This document shows positions 7,531 through 17,600 of a DNA stretch of 53,251 nt, piece after piece (positions within the stretch are counted from its first letter, which is position 1; every line of letters starts with the position of its first letter). The stretch comes from Bacteroidales bacterium. GTDB taxonomy: Bacteria > Bacteroidota > Bacteroidia > Bacteroidales > UBA3663. The notes beneath the pieces were generated by a model, which worked only from the letters and a program-made list of their open reading frames with translations, was not told the origin of the DNA and did not search any database. The stretch spans positions 1 to 53,251 of the forward strand of contig JAGBQS010000301.1 of the NCBI GenBank assembly GCA_017632695.1, written 5' to 3'. A program made the translations under genes and the position numbers.

Positions 7531-9324
7531 ATGCGTATGGCGGCACTCCAGAGCTATCTGCAGATAGACGGTCTTACCAAGTCGTTCGGCGATCTGGTTC
7601 TGTTCGAAAACATCTCGCTGGGTATCAGCGAGGGCGATCGGGTAGGACTCATTGCCCGTAACGGGTCGGGTAAGACCACCTTGCTCAATATTATAGCCGG
7701 CAAGGAAGGCTACGATGAAGGCTCGATTGTGTTCCGCAACGACCTCCGTACCGACTATCTCAGCCAGGATCCGGAGTTCCCGCCACACGTTACCGTTGCA
7801 CAGGTTTGCGGCGATAATGCCGAAATGGTGCATATTCTGACCCGGCTGAAGGTAACCGATTTGGACCAGCCCGTTGCCCAGCTTTCGGGCGGACAGCGCA
7901 AACGGCTGGCTTTGGCCAGGGTGCTGACCGACAAGCCTCAGTTCCTGATGCTCGACGAGCCCACCAATCACCTGGACCTCGATATGGTGGAGTGGCTGGA
8001 AGATTACCTCCAGCACACCCGGACTACCCTGCTGATGGTAACGCACGACCGTTACTTTCTGGATCACGTCTGCAACCGGATTGTGGAACTGGCCGATAAG
8101 ACCCTCTATACTTACAAGGGCAATTATGCCTATTATCTGGAGAAACGCCAGGAACGCATCTCGGCACAGAATGTTTTGGTGGAACGCGCCAACAACCTGC
8201 TCCGCACCGAGCTGGACTGGATGCGACGCCAGCCGCAGGCCCGCGGACACAAGAGCCGCAGCCGTATAGAGGCTTTTTACGAACTTGAAGAACGCGCACG
8301 CCGACGACACGAACAGCAGGCCGTGCGTCTGCAAATGAAGTCGAGCTACATCGGCAACAAGATCTTTGAGGCCCATCACGTATCCAAGATCTTTCCAAGC
8401 CGTACACCAGGCGAACCTGAAAAAATCATCCTGCGGGACTATAACTACACCTTTGCCCGTTACGAGAAACTGGGCATCGTGGGAGCCAACGGTGTGCGCA
8501 AAAGTACCTACCTGAAAATGCTGCTCGGACAGGTACAGCCCGACAGCGGACACTTCGATGTGGGCGAGACCGTCCGCTTCGGCTATTACAGTCAGGAGGG
8601 TCTGCAGTTCGACGAGCAGAAGAAAGTCATCGATATTGTTCGCGATATTGCCGAATATGTGCAGATGAGCGACGGGAGCCGTCTGAGTGCAACCCAGTTC
8701 CTGCAGAACTTCCTGTTCTCGCCCGAGAAACAGTACAGTTATGTGTACAAACTGAGCGGTGGCGAACGTCGGAGGCTGTACCTTTGTACCATCCTGATGC
8801 GATCGCCCAACTTCCTGATTCTGGACGAGCCCACCAACGATCTCGACATCGTGACGCTTAACGTGCTCGAAGATTATCTGCAGAACTTTGGCGGCTGTGT
8901 GATTGTGGTAAGCCACGACCGTTACTTCATGGACAAGGTGGTGGATCATCTGCTGGTATTCCGCGGTGAAGGAGAACTGCAGGATTATCCGGGCAATTAT
9001 TCCGACTGGCGCGAATGGAAGCAGCTGAAGGACCAGGAAGCCGCCGAACAGGCATCGGGCACAACCGTAGTGACAGCTCCGGCAAACGTTAAGGTGAAAA
9101 CGCCCAAGGCTCCCAGACTTTCGTTCAAGGAGAAACAGGAATTTGCCGCACTCGAAGAAGAACTGCCCCTTTTGGAGGCACAGAAACAGGAACTGGAAAC
9201 GCTTATGTCGAGCGGAACGCTGACCGGTCCTGAAATCGTAGAAAAAGGAAAACTCATGCAGCAGCTCATCGAACAGATAGACGAAAAGGAAATGCGCTGG
9301 CTTGAACTTTCGGAAAAGGCTTGA
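7531..9324 (+). CDS. ABC-F family ATPase (Uup-like) with altered second Walker A
   Basis: 597 residues with two ABC domains and no membrane segment. Domain 1 (about 10-250) has Walker A RNGSGKTT, signature LSGGQRKR, Walker B LMLDEPTNHLD and a THDRYF switch. The linker (about 235-290) is Arg-rich. Domain 2 (about 283-510) has signature LSGGERRR, Walker B LILDEPTNDLD and SHDRYF, but its Walker A reads GANGVRKST: Arg323 replaces the Gly expected before Lys. A Lys/Glu-rich C-terminal coiled coil (about 545-597) is like Uup. ABC-F proteins act on ribosomes or in DNA/replication contexts rather than in transport. A second ATG six bases on (7537) is an equally possible start. Confidence 0.93.
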   Translation: MRMAALQSYLQIDGLTKSFGDLVLFENISLGISEGDRVGLIARNGSGKTTLLNIIAGKEGYDEGSIVFRNDLRTDYLSQDPEFPPHVTVAQVCGDNAEMVHILTRLKVTDLDQPVAQLSGGQRKRLALARVLTDKPQFLMLDEPTNHLDLDMVEWLEDYLQHTRTTLLMVTHDRYFLDHVCNRIVELADKTLYTYKGNYAYYLEKRQERISAQNVLVERANNLLRTELDWMRRQPQARGHKSRSRIEAFYELEERARRRHEQQAVRLQMKSSYIGNKIFEAHHVSKIFPSRTPGEPEKIILRDYNYTFARYEKLGIVGANGVRKSTYLKMLLGQVQPDSGHFDVGETVRFGYYSQEGLQFDEQKKVIDIVRDIAEYVQMSDGSRLSATQFLQNFLFSPEKQYSYVYKLSGGERRRLYLCTILMRSPNFLILDEPTNDLDIVTLNVLEDYLQNFGGCVIVVSHDRYFMDKVVDHLLVFRGEGELQDYPGNYSDWREWKQLKDQEAAEQASGTTVVTAPANVKVKTPKAPRLSFKEKQEFAALEEELPLLEAQKQELETLMSSGTLTGPEIVEKGKLMQQLIEQIDEKEMRWLELSEKA

Positions 9325-9381
9325 TATCTTCACTTTTCTGACTTACATCAACCCTCAGACATCAAACATCAAACATCCTAC

Positions 9382-10953
9382 ATGAAACATATTCTACTCT
9401 TCATACTTGCCTTGCTGCTGATGACGCCCGCCGAAGGACGCCTTCGGAAAACGACGGCCGATGCCGTACCCGTACAGAAACAGGAGTTTCGGGGAACCTG
9501 GCTGCAGACCGCCTTTCAGGACCGTTACCAGCGTCTGAAGCCAGAGGCGTGCAGGCAGTATCTGACCAAGGTGGTCGAAGACCTCGCGGCAGCCGGCTTT
9601 AACGCCATCATCTTTCAGGTCCGCCCTGAAGGCGATGCGTTTTATAAGAGCAGCTACGAACCCTGGAGTCGTTTCCTGACGGGTACACAAGGGGTGGCTC
9701 CGCAGCCGGAATGGGATCCGATGGCATACCTGATTTCCCTTTGCCACCAGCATCAGATGGAGTTTCATGCCTGGATCAATCCCTATCGGATGACCGCCAG
9801 TAAGTGGACACGTCTGGCACCCAACCATCTGTACGACCGGCATCCGGAGTGGTTTGTCAAGTACGACGATAAACTGTACCTGAATCCGGCGTTGCCCGAA
9901 TGCCGCAGTTATGTACGCGATATCGTGAAAGATATTGTGAGCCGCTACGATGTGGATGCCATCCATATGGACGATTATTTCTACCCGTATCCAGTAAACG
10001 GCGCATTCAACGACCGTGCCGCCTTCGAGGCTTATGCCCCGATGATGAACTTCGACATTAACGACCCGGCTTCGCTTCCGAAGTTCCGTCGCCGTAGCGT
10101 GGATATCCTCATCAAGAGTCTGCAGGAAGACATCAAGTCCCTGAAACCTTGGGTACGTTTCGGAATCAGTCCGTTCGGCATTTATCGGAATGCTTCGGCT
10201 GACTATCGGAACGGGTCGCAGACCAGCGGAACCCAATGTTACGAGGATCTGTATGCCGATGTGCTTTTCTGGGCGCAGAACGGCTGGGTGGACTATCTGA
10301 TTCCGCAGCTTTACTGGGAAATCGGTCACCCGCAGGCCGACTACTCCACCTTGGTCAAGTGGTGGAGCGATAACGTTCCGGCAACGTGTCACCTGTACAT
10401 CGGACAGAGTATCGAGCGATCGCTCGACGATCCCAAGGACTCGAAGCCTACACCCGACCTTCGGAAGAATCATGGCATCATGGCCCGCAAACTGGCTCAG
10501 GCTGCCGCTTGCAGGAACGTAAAGGGCAACTGTTTCTGGTACGGTTATCAGGTGGACGAAAACACCTGGCACGTGCGCGATTTCCTGCAAGATACCTATT
10601 ACAGGGAACCTGCTTTCATGCCAGCCTTTACCCGCATCGACAGTCAGGCTCCCGAAAAGGTGCAGAAACTCAACGTGGCGATGACCCTTCAGGGCCTGCA
10701 TCTGACGTGGCGCTTCCTGGCCACCGACGATCCCATGCAGAAGCCCCGCTATTTCTGCATCTATAAGTTCGTGAAGGGCGAAAGGGTGGATATCAGCGAT
10801 TGCTCGCACCTGATTGCCCGTACCCGCCAGACCGAGTTCTTCGATACCGATATTGCCCGTTCCACCAAGTTTACCTATGTGGTAACAGCTGTGGATGCCG
10901 TAGGGAACGAATCAGGAACGGCCAAGAAATCCTTTAAGGTGAAGGTCCGGTAA
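9382..10953 (+). CDS. DUF187/GHL10-type secreted glycoside hydrolase-like protein
   Basis: 523 residues. A signal peptide at the start (MKHILLFILALLLMTP) is followed by EFRGTWLQTAFQD, FNAIIFQVRPEGDAFY, HAWINPYRM, LNPALPECR, IHMDDYFYPYP and VRFGISPFGIYRN, the ordered motifs of the GHL10 (DUF187) family, a TIM-barrel group related to GH10/GH13-like enzymes. The Asp pair in IHMDDYFYP and the Glu of QLYWEIGHP are candidate acidic catalytic residues. The last 100 residues look like a fibronectin-III-like beta sandwich (FTYVVTAVDAVGNES). Family members include cell-wall-glycan-active enzymes, but the substrate here is unknown. It follows the ABC-F gene by 57 nt. Confidence 0.85.
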   Translation: MKHILLFILALLLMTPAEGRLRKTTADAVPVQKQEFRGTWLQTAFQDRYQRLKPEACRQYLTKVVEDLAAAGFNAIIFQVRPEGDAFYKSSYEPWSRFLTGTQGVAPQPEWDPMAYLISLCHQHQMEFHAWINPYRMTASKWTRLAPNHLYDRHPEWFVKYDDKLYLNPALPECRSYVRDIVKDIVSRYDVDAIHMDDYFYPYPVNGAFNDRAAFEAYAPMMNFDINDPASLPKFRRRSVDILIKSLQEDIKSLKPWVRFGISPFGIYRNASADYRNGSQTSGTQCYEDLYADVLFWAQNGWVDYLIPQLYWEIGHPQADYSTLVKWWSDNVPATCHLYIGQSIERSLDDPKDSKPTPDLRKNHGIMARKLAQAAACRNVKGNCFWYGYQVDENTWHVRDFLQDTYYREPAFMPAFTRIDSQAPEKVQKLNVAMTLQGLHLTWRFLATDDPMQKPRYFCIYKFVKGERVDISDCSHLIARTRQTEFFDTDIARSTKFTYVVTAVDAVGNESGTAKKSFKVKVR

Positions 10954-11034
10954 GAACTGAAGTCTAAGGCTTCACGTGTTCATGGTTCAAGACATTTAAG
11001 AAGGTCAAGAAATATTAAACTGCACATTAACCCT

Positions 11035-11940
11035 ATGTTACGCCTTATTGCCGATAGCGGTTCCACCAAGACAACCTGGTGCCTTGCAGATTCGGAAGCC
11101 GGAAGTCCGACTTTGCTGAAACCTGTGCAGACTCAGGGACTGAACCCGCTTTATGCCACATCGGCCGATATCGAGGCAGCAGCCCGCGAAGTGATAGCCC
11201 GTACGGCTTGCGCTTGTCCGCAGCGGGTGGAGTTCTACGGGGCTGGCTGTAGCGGCGAACGAATCCCGCAGGTGGAGCAGGTATTGCGGAAGGTTTTCCC
11301 TAAGGCTGAGGTCGAAGTGGCCTCGGACGTTTTGGGCGCCTGTCGGGCACTTTATCCGGCTTCGGGTCGGGAAGGTTCTTCGGAGGGCAATCCGTTGCCA
11401 TCGGCCGGAATTGCCTGCATCTTAGGTACGGGGGCAATTGCAGCCCGCTACGATGCTCGGACGGACCGGTTCCAGGCGGCCCCCAGTCTGGGGTATATTT
11501 TGGGCGACGAGGGAAGCGGCTCCTGGTTAGGCAAACGCGTGTTGAGCGATTACCTGAAGCAGCAGATGCCTCGATCGGCCCGCGAACTGTTTGAGGCCGA
11601 TTACGGCGAGGGTGTGATTACCCCCGAAAAGGTTATCGCGAAGGTGTATAAGGAACCTTACCCGAACCGCTATCTGGCATCGTTTGCCATCTTTGTGGGC
11701 ACGCACCCGGAACATTCTTATTGCCGTCAGCTGGCTTTCGAGGGCATAGAGACTTTCTTCGACCGCAACGTCAAAGTGCTCCGTCCGGAAGGGCAGGAAC
11801 CCATCTCGTTTGTGGGAAGTGTGGCCTACCACTTGCGCGACACGATTCAGGCTGTTGCCGAACTGAACGGATTCCGTCTTGCCCGTGTGCTCAAGGAGCC
11901 GATGGAGGGACTGGCGGGATGGAATGGTGTAAGAGTGTAA
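11035..11940 (+). CDS. BadF/BadG-type ATPase, probable N-acetylglucosamine kinase-like
   Basis: 301 residues with the actin-like ATPase fold. The first phosphate loop is ADSGSTKTTW at residues 5-14, the second is CILGTGAIA in the middle, and GYILGDEGSGSWLGKR is the adenosine/hinge block that marks the BadF/NagK group. In Bacteroidota these proteins are generally annotated as GlcNAc or glucosamine kinases that phosphorylate amino sugars in the cytoplasm. The neighbouring GHL10 and GH43-like genes fit a sugar-salvage role, but the substrate is inferred. The gene is preceded by 81 nt without a clear promoter. Confidence 0.82.
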   Translation: MLRLIADSGSTKTTWCLADSEAGSPTLLKPVQTQGLNPLYATSADIEAAAREVIARTACACPQRVEFYGAGCSGERIPQVEQVLRKVFPKAEVEVASDVLGACRALYPASGREGSSEGNPLPSAGIACILGTGAIAARYDARTDRFQAAPSLGYILGDEGSGSWLGKRVLSDYLKQQMPRSARELFEADYGEGVITPEKVIAKVYKEPYPNRYLASFAIFVGTHPEHSYCRQLAFEGIETFFDRNVKVLRPEGQEPISFVGSVAYHLRDTIQAVAELNGFRLARVLKEPMEGLAGWNGVRV

Positions 11941-11990
11941 AGGGTAGAGGGTAAAGAGTAAAGTGTAGAGAATAGAGTTTAGAGTTAGTA
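11937..11990 (+). repeat. Purine-rich degenerate repeat tract
   Basis: Runs of TAAAG, TAGAG and GTAGAG repeats fill the 65-bp gap after the kinase gene, almost free of C on the plus strand. No hairpin is apparent. Confidence 0.5.
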
Positions 11991-12005
11991 AAACAATATA
12001 TAAAA

Positions 12006-12401
12006 ATGTTTGGTCTTAATCCAATGTTGCTGCGAGGAATCGGTACCGTGCTGATGCTGATCGTTTCGAATATCTTCATGGTGTTCGCGTGGTACGGCAG
12101 TTTCAAATTGCGCGAGCTTTATCCTTCGTTTCGCGACTGGCCTCTGCTGGCAGTCATACTGATGTCGTGGGGTATTGCCTTTTTTGAGTATATTATTGTC
12201 GTACCTGCCAATAAGCTGGGCTTCCACGAAACGGGCGGTCCCTACAATCTCATTCAGCTGAAAGTGATTCAGGAGGCAATCTCACTCATCGTGTTCACGC
12301 TTGTGGTCCGATTGGTATTCAATAACGAGCCCCTGCATTGGAACCATTTCATCTCGTTCCTCTGTATCATCCTTTCGGTTTTCTTTGCATTTCTGAAATA
12401 A
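12006..12401 (+). CDS. DUF486 (DMT-superfamily) small membrane protein
   Basis: 131 residues with four hydrophobic helices (about 12-32, 45-68, 82-104 and 110-130), which is the whole of the DUF486 family. Landmarks are SNIFMVFAWYGSFK in helix 1, then WPLLAVILMSWGIAFFEY and VPANKLGFHETGGPYNLIQLKVIQE after helix 2. It resembles half of a drug/metabolite transporter. Function and substrate are unknown. It lies 26 nt upstream of the GH43-like gene and is probably co-transcribed. Confidence 0.87.
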   Translation: MFGLNPMLLRGIGTVLMLIVSNIFMVFAWYGSFKLRELYPSFRDWPLLAVILMSWGIAFFEYIIVVPANKLGFHETGGPYNLIQLKVIQEAISLIVFTLVVRLVFNNEPLHWNHFISFLCIILSVFFAFLK

Positions 12402-12427
12402 ACATCAAAACCTCATAACCAAACGAT

Positions 12428-13519
12428 ATGAAACCAATTTTATCAGCTCTTCTGCTATTGTCGGTTATCGGAATGACGGTAGCCTGCCGGACCTCGAAGT
12501 CCGCTTTGAGTCAGACTCCCGGCAACCTGCAAATGGGCGATTACGGCTATCTGTTCTGTCATATGAGCGATAAGGGCCAATGGACGGCCTATGCCCTCAG
12601 TCGCGACGGTTTGCATTATCATGACTTGCTGAACGGCGACAGCGTGTTCAGTTCCGTGGAGCATGCCCGAATTGAAGGCGGTACCCGCGATGCCTACATC
12701 TGCCGTAAGCACGACGGTAGCGGCTACCTGATGGTTACCACCGACATGAACAACTCGATGACCAAACGTCTCGGCAAGAAAGAGACGTGGGACAACTACG
12801 GCATCGACCTCCTGACCTCCGACGATCTCATCCATTGGCAGAGCAAGACCTTCGACTTCCGTCAGGGTCCCGCTATCTTTGCCGATGCCCGGACGGCTCC
12901 CGATATCTATAAGGACTGGAGTCAGATTAACCGCGTGTGGGCTCCGCAGATCTTCTGGGATCCGTCGTACCGCTGGTCCGATGGCAGGCAGGGCGGCTAC
13001 TTTATTTATTATAGCTTGTGGAACCGCGCCGAAGAGGCCTACGACCGTATGTACTACAGTTATGCCGACGAGTCGTTCACACAGCTCACCAAGCCGCAAC
13101 TGCTGTTCGATTGGGGCTATGCCACCATCGATGCCGACATCAACTGGCTGGCTACCGACGGCAAGTTCCACATGATGATCAAGAAGGAAGGCGGTAAGCC
13201 GGGTCTCTTTACCGCTACGGCCGACAGGCTGACAGGTCCCTGGGGCGAGCCTGTCGAGGACGATTACGTCAGTTTCGAAGGCAAGAAGAAATGCGAAGGC
13301 GTTTCGGCCTTTCAGATTGTGGGCGAAGAAGGCTGGCGTATCGGCTATCTCGAGTATTCATCGCGACCGAGGCAGTACCGTATCTGTAAGGCCGATGCCA
13401 ATATGCGCAACTTTTCCGATCCGCAGGACATTCAGGGTGTAACGGGTCCGCAGCACGGCTCGTTCCTGCGTCTTACACAGGAGGAATACGAGCGTCTTGA
13501 AGCATGGGGCAACCGTTAA
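12428..13519 (+). CDS. GH43-like five-bladed beta-propeller lipoprotein (arabinosidase-like)
   Basis: 363 residues. The signal ends in GMTVAC, a lipobox with Cys at about residue 20, so the protein is probably surface or periplasmic and lipid-anchored. Propeller repeats are visible: YGYLFCHMS, YALSRDGLHYHD, RDAYICRKHDGSGYLMVTTDM, LLTSDDLIHWQS, RVWAPQIFWDP and GGYFIYYSLW, then ATIDADINWLATDGKFHMMIK. These match GH43/GH-F clan enzymes that act on arabinose- or xylose-containing side chains. Catalytic Asp/Glu assignment needs an alignment; Asp in RDAYI, Asp in IDADIN and a Glu in FEGKKKCEGVS are candidates. Nearby GH53 and GH5-GH43 genes support a plant-polysaccharide role. Confidence 0.8.
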   Translation: MKPILSALLLLSVIGMTVACRTSKSALSQTPGNLQMGDYGYLFCHMSDKGQWTAYALSRDGLHYHDLLNGDSVFSSVEHARIEGGTRDAYICRKHDGSGYLMVTTDMNNSMTKRLGKKETWDNYGIDLLTSDDLIHWQSKTFDFRQGPAIFADARTAPDIYKDWSQINRVWAPQIFWDPSYRWSDGRQGGYFIYYSLWNRAEEAYDRMYYSYADESFTQLTKPQLLFDWGYATIDADINWLATDGKFHMMIKKEGGKPGLFTATADRLTGPWGEPVEDDYVSFEGKKKCEGVSAFQIVGEEGWRIGYLEYSSRPRQYRICKADANMRNFSDPQDIQGVTGPQHGSFLRLTQEEYERLEAWGNR

Positions 13520-13591
13520 CCCCTTTGCCCCATTTCCTTTCATTATCTTTAATATCCCTTGTATCATTCACTTTATCATTACCATATTCCC

Positions 13592-14542
13592 ATGAAGTAT
13601 TTAGTATTAGGAACCGGAGGTGTTGGCGGAAGCATGGCAGCCTTCCTGGCTACAGCAGATAAAGATGTATCGTGCATAGCCAGAGGCGAGCACCTCGAAA
13701 CCATCCAGAAAAACGGACTGACGCTTCACAGTGACCTGAAGCGGGTTATTCAGAGTATTCCCATTCCGGCGTATTCGGGAGACGGATACATGGAGATGGT
13801 GAGCAAAAAGGGCGAATCGGCCAAGCCCGATGTTATAATTGTGGCTGTTAAGGGCTATTCTCTCCAAAGCATTGTGCCCATTCTGGAAACTGTTTCCAAG
13901 CCCACAACGCTGGTTATTCCCATCCTGAACGTGTTCGGAACGGGCAAACAACTGCAGGAGATGCTGCACGGGGTAGTGTCCGTATTGGATGGCTGCATTT
14001 ATATCCAGGCATTCAGGCAGGCACCCGGCTACATCCGTCAGCAAGGAAAAGTTTTTCATCTGGTTTATGGCGCACGTCCTGAGCAACGGATCCCGGCTGC
14101 CCGACAGGAACAGGTGGCAATGGATCTGCGTTCGGCGGGCATACAGGTAACTGTTTCCGACGATATACGTCGCGATACTTTCATCAAGTGGGGATTCATC
14201 TCGGCTATGGCCTGCACGGGGGCATTCTTCGATTGCCCGATGGGTCAGTTGCAGCATCAGGGACCTGAGCGGCAGCTGTTCTGCGGGCTGATTCGCGAGA
14301 GCTATGCCATCGGAAACAAATTAGGCATCCACATGCCAGGCGATTATATGATTCACAACCTGTCGCTCATCGACCATTGCAAGCCGGACACCACCACTTC
14401 CATGCAGAAGGACATCAGCTCGCACCACGAGTCGGAGATTCAGGGCCAGCTATTCATGATGGCCGAACTGGGTAAAAAACTGGGTGTGGACATACCGAAC
14501 TATACCCGCGTTTGCGAGCGGTTTAAGGAACTGCTGCGGTAA
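13592..14542 (+). CDS. Ketopantoate reductase (PanE/ApbA)-family oxidoreductase
   Basis: 316 residues from the ATG at 13592. GTGGVGGSMAAFL at residues 6-18 is the NADPH-binding Rossmann loop, so the longer frame from 13559, which adds 11 residues before it, is rejected. C-terminal features are SMQKDISSHHESEIQG, equivalent to the Ser/Asp substrate-binding segment of PanE. The middle block reads FIKWGFISAMACTGA: the Lys is kept, but the Asn residues expected four and eight positions later are Ile and Ala. PanE makes pantoate for coenzyme A. Because of these substitutions I assign only the family; another 2-oxo acid may be the substrate. Confidence 0.82.
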   Translation: MKYLVLGTGGVGGSMAAFLATADKDVSCIARGEHLETIQKNGLTLHSDLKRVIQSIPIPAYSGDGYMEMVSKKGESAKPDVIIVAVKGYSLQSIVPILETVSKPTTLVIPILNVFGTGKQLQEMLHGVVSVLDGCIYIQAFRQAPGYIRQQGKVFHLVYGARPEQRIPAARQEQVAMDLRSAGIQVTVSDDIRRDTFIKWGFISAMACTGAFFDCPMGQLQHQGPERQLFCGLIRESYAIGNKLGIHMPGDYMIHNLSLIDHCKPDTTTSMQKDISSHHESEIQGQLFMMAELGKKLGVDIPNYTRVCERFKELLR

Positions 14543-14570
14543 TTTTATCAAATTTTAATTTTTTTTCGGA

Positions 14571-14620
14571 AATCGTTTAAACCTTTTGTACAAAATCCGT
14601 TCAAAAGGCCGTAAACGATT
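14571..14620 (+). promoter_or_regulatory. Long imperfect hairpin just before the receptor-like gene
   Basis: Outer stem 14571-14579 with 14612-14620 (9 bp, perfect), inner stem 14582-14588 with 14602-14608 (7 bp, perfect), a 2x3 internal loop and a 13-nt loop. It ends five bases before the ATG at 14626. No T-run follows on either strand, so it is not an obvious terminator; an operator or leader structure is more likely. Confidence 0.6.
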
Positions 14621-14625
14621 GTAAA

Positions 14626-17600
14626 ATGACAACTATTTCAACCTCCGTAAGCAGTTTTTCAGGTCGTCGGCTGATGACCCTTATGTGCATTCTTTTCAGT
14701 TTTATAAGTGTGATGGTGGCTCAGCCGGGCAGACCCGGCGGTCCGCGTGGAATGAAGGTTAGCGCCACTGGCGATGTAGTGGATGCCAAGACCGGTGATC
14801 CTTTGTTTGCCGCAACCGTTAAGGTAACCAGTGCCGATGGCGGTACCGGTACTTTTGCCATAACCGATACGCTGGGACATTTCAGCGTCGAGGTGGGCAT
14901 GGGCAAATATACTTTCGAGATTACTTATATGGGCTACCAGCCTTTGACCAAAGATGTGAATGTCTGGCCTGGGCGAGGTGCTAATCTGGGTACTTTCAAG
15001 CTCGAAGAAGATGCTACTTACCTGAAGGAGGTGGAGACCGTAGCCCGCAACCAGCGCGTCAAACAGGTGGGTGATACCATAGTTTATAATGCCGATGCCT
15101 ACAAGGTAGCCGACGGCGCTACGGCTGAGGATCTGGTGGCCAAGATGCCGGGCATCGAGGTGACAGATGATGGCGTGAAGGCACAGGGCGAGACGGTCGA
15201 GAAGGTGCTGGTGGACGGAAAGTCGTTCTTCGAGAACGATCCGAAACTGGCGCTCAAGACCCTTCCTGCAGAGGTTGTGCAGTCTGTATCCGTGTTCGAC
15301 AAGAAATCCGACCAGTCGGAGTTTACGGGCTTCGACGATGGCAATACCGTCAAGGCGATGGATCTGACCACCAAGTCGTATCGGCGCAACGGAGTATTCG
15401 GCAAGGTGTATGGCGGCGTAGGTGCCGACTTCGATTTCGGCAACGCCTATTATAACGGAGGCTTTAATCTGAATGTCTTTAACGGCGACCGTCGCATTTC
15501 GCTTTTGGGAATGTCTAACAACGTAAACCAGCAGAACTTTACGTTCGATGATCTGATGTCGTCCGGCGGTATGGGTGGTTTCGGCGGCCGACGCATGAAC
15601 CGTGTAGGCTGGCAGGCCGGAGTGAGCCGCGCCAACGCTTTCGGTCTGAACTTCAACGATACATACCTGAACGACAAGCTCGACGTACAGGGCTCCTATT
15701 TCTTTAATAATACGCGTACTACTTATAATAATAAATCGGAGCAGGATTATATCAATACGGCACGATCTTCCATTACGCAGTCCGACCGTCTGAGCCACAA
15801 CTATTCGCACAGCATCGATATGCGAATCAGCTACAAGCCCAATGACAATAACGAGTTCCTTTTCCGTCCGTCGTTCAACTGGCAGAAATCGGATCAGGAC
15901 GGCTACAGCCTCACAAATACGTGGCGCAACTCGTTGGATAGCGTGATGGCATGGAGTGACCTGATGCGTGCCGATACGGCACGGATGCAGAACTATTCGA
16001 GCACGCAGACCTGGTCGGAGAACACTTCATGGAACATGGGCGGTACGCTGGTTTGGCGTCACAAGTTCAGCAAGGAAGGCCGCACCCTGAGTTCGGAGGT
16101 TAACGGCTCGCTGTCGGGTTCCGAAAGCGAATCGAACAACGTAAAGCTGGGTAAGTCGGTAAGCGCTTCGGAAGTATTCCAGAACTCTACCGGCGACCGG
16201 CAGAACTGGCGTACGGGCGGCAATCTCCAGTATACTGAGCCTTTGGGCGAGAATTCGCAGCTCTCCGTTCGCTACAACCTGAACTATACGCGTTCGGACA
16301 ATACCTCGTTGACAGGCTTCGATGGCGAAAGTTCCCTGTTCGAGAACAACATCATGAACCGTTACAACTATCATTCGGACATCGACTCCATTGATGCTGC
16401 CAATTCCTCGAAGTATATCTCGAAGAACCTTCGTCAGGGCGGAGAACTCGGCTACCGTTTCCATAACGATTATGTAAACCTGATGGCAGGAGTGAACTTC
16501 GAGTCGTCCAAGCTCGACGGTGAGCAGAAATACATCTATTGGGCAACCCGGGATCTGGACTACACCACCTCTAAGACGTTCTTCTCCGTATTGCCTCAGA
16601 TGCGATTTGAGTGGAGCCCCGTGCAGGGAACATCGGTTAACGTGGACTATCGCGCCAACTCGTCGGCTCCCAGCATCGGCAATCTGCAGCAGTCGGTCAA
16701 CACCACCAACGAGCTGAATTACTCCACGGGTAATAAGGATCTGGATCAGACCGTAACACATGACTTGCGCGTGCGCTTCATCCACTCCAACCTTGAAAAG
16801 GCTACCAACATCATGTTCTTCGGTTCCGTCGGCTTCCGTCAGGATTATATCGGCACACAGTACATCATCAACAACTCCAATGCCCCCATTGCCCTTTCGG
16901 AACTGGGTTGGGTCAAAAAGCTTTCGGACGAGGACCGTGAGCAGTACGAGAGTCTTTCGCTGGCCAGCGGCGGTCGCATCAGCCGTCCGGTTAACATGGA
17001 TGGCTACCGTTCGGCAAGTGCGGGTCTGACGTACGGCTTCCCCTGGGATCTCATCTACTCGAACGTCAACCTGTCGCTTAACACCAACTATTCGGTAACT
17101 CCTTCGCAGCAGCTGTATTACAACGATGCTGCCGATCTGACCGACTTTGATGACTTCACCACCAAGGTGCGTAATTTCTCGTTGTCGCCGCGCATGCATA
17201 TCACCTCGAACATCTCGCAGGATCTGGATTTCTCACTCGAGTACAGTCCGACTTTCCAGAAAGTGACCGATACCGAGAACAAGTCCAACAACTACGACTA
17301 TCTGACCCATCGCGCCAATGCACGTCTGCAGTGGACGTTCTGGAAGAACTTCACCACCGAGCAGCAGCTGTCGTACAGCTATTATGGCGGTTCGTCGATG
17401 TCACAGTCCGAGGACGAGTGGATTTGGAACCTTTCCATCGGGCGCAAGTTCCTGAAACAGAACAAGGCCGAACTGAAACTCCAGGTGTACGATGTACTCA
17501 ACACCCGTTCCGGTTTCTCGCGTTCGGTGAGCGACAGCTATGTGAGCCAGAGTTATACTAACTTCATGCCCCGCTACTTCCTGCTTACCTTCACCTACAA

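Noticed and set aside
7483..9333. 616-residue open frame antisense to the ABC-F gene
   Set aside because: It mirrors the ABC-F codons, has no recognisable motifs or promoter, and the plus-strand frame carries every ABC signature.
9394..10809. 471-residue antisense frame over the GHL10 gene
   Set aside because: It is a shadow of the GC-biased codons of the real gene; no domain, signal or start context.
13559..13591. Longer N-terminus for the PanE-like protein
   Set aside because: It adds residues before the Rossmann loop, which normally starts at the N-terminus.
14659..15810. 383-residue antisense frame over the receptor-like gene
   Set aside because: Composition is typical of a reverse-strand shadow, with no motifs.
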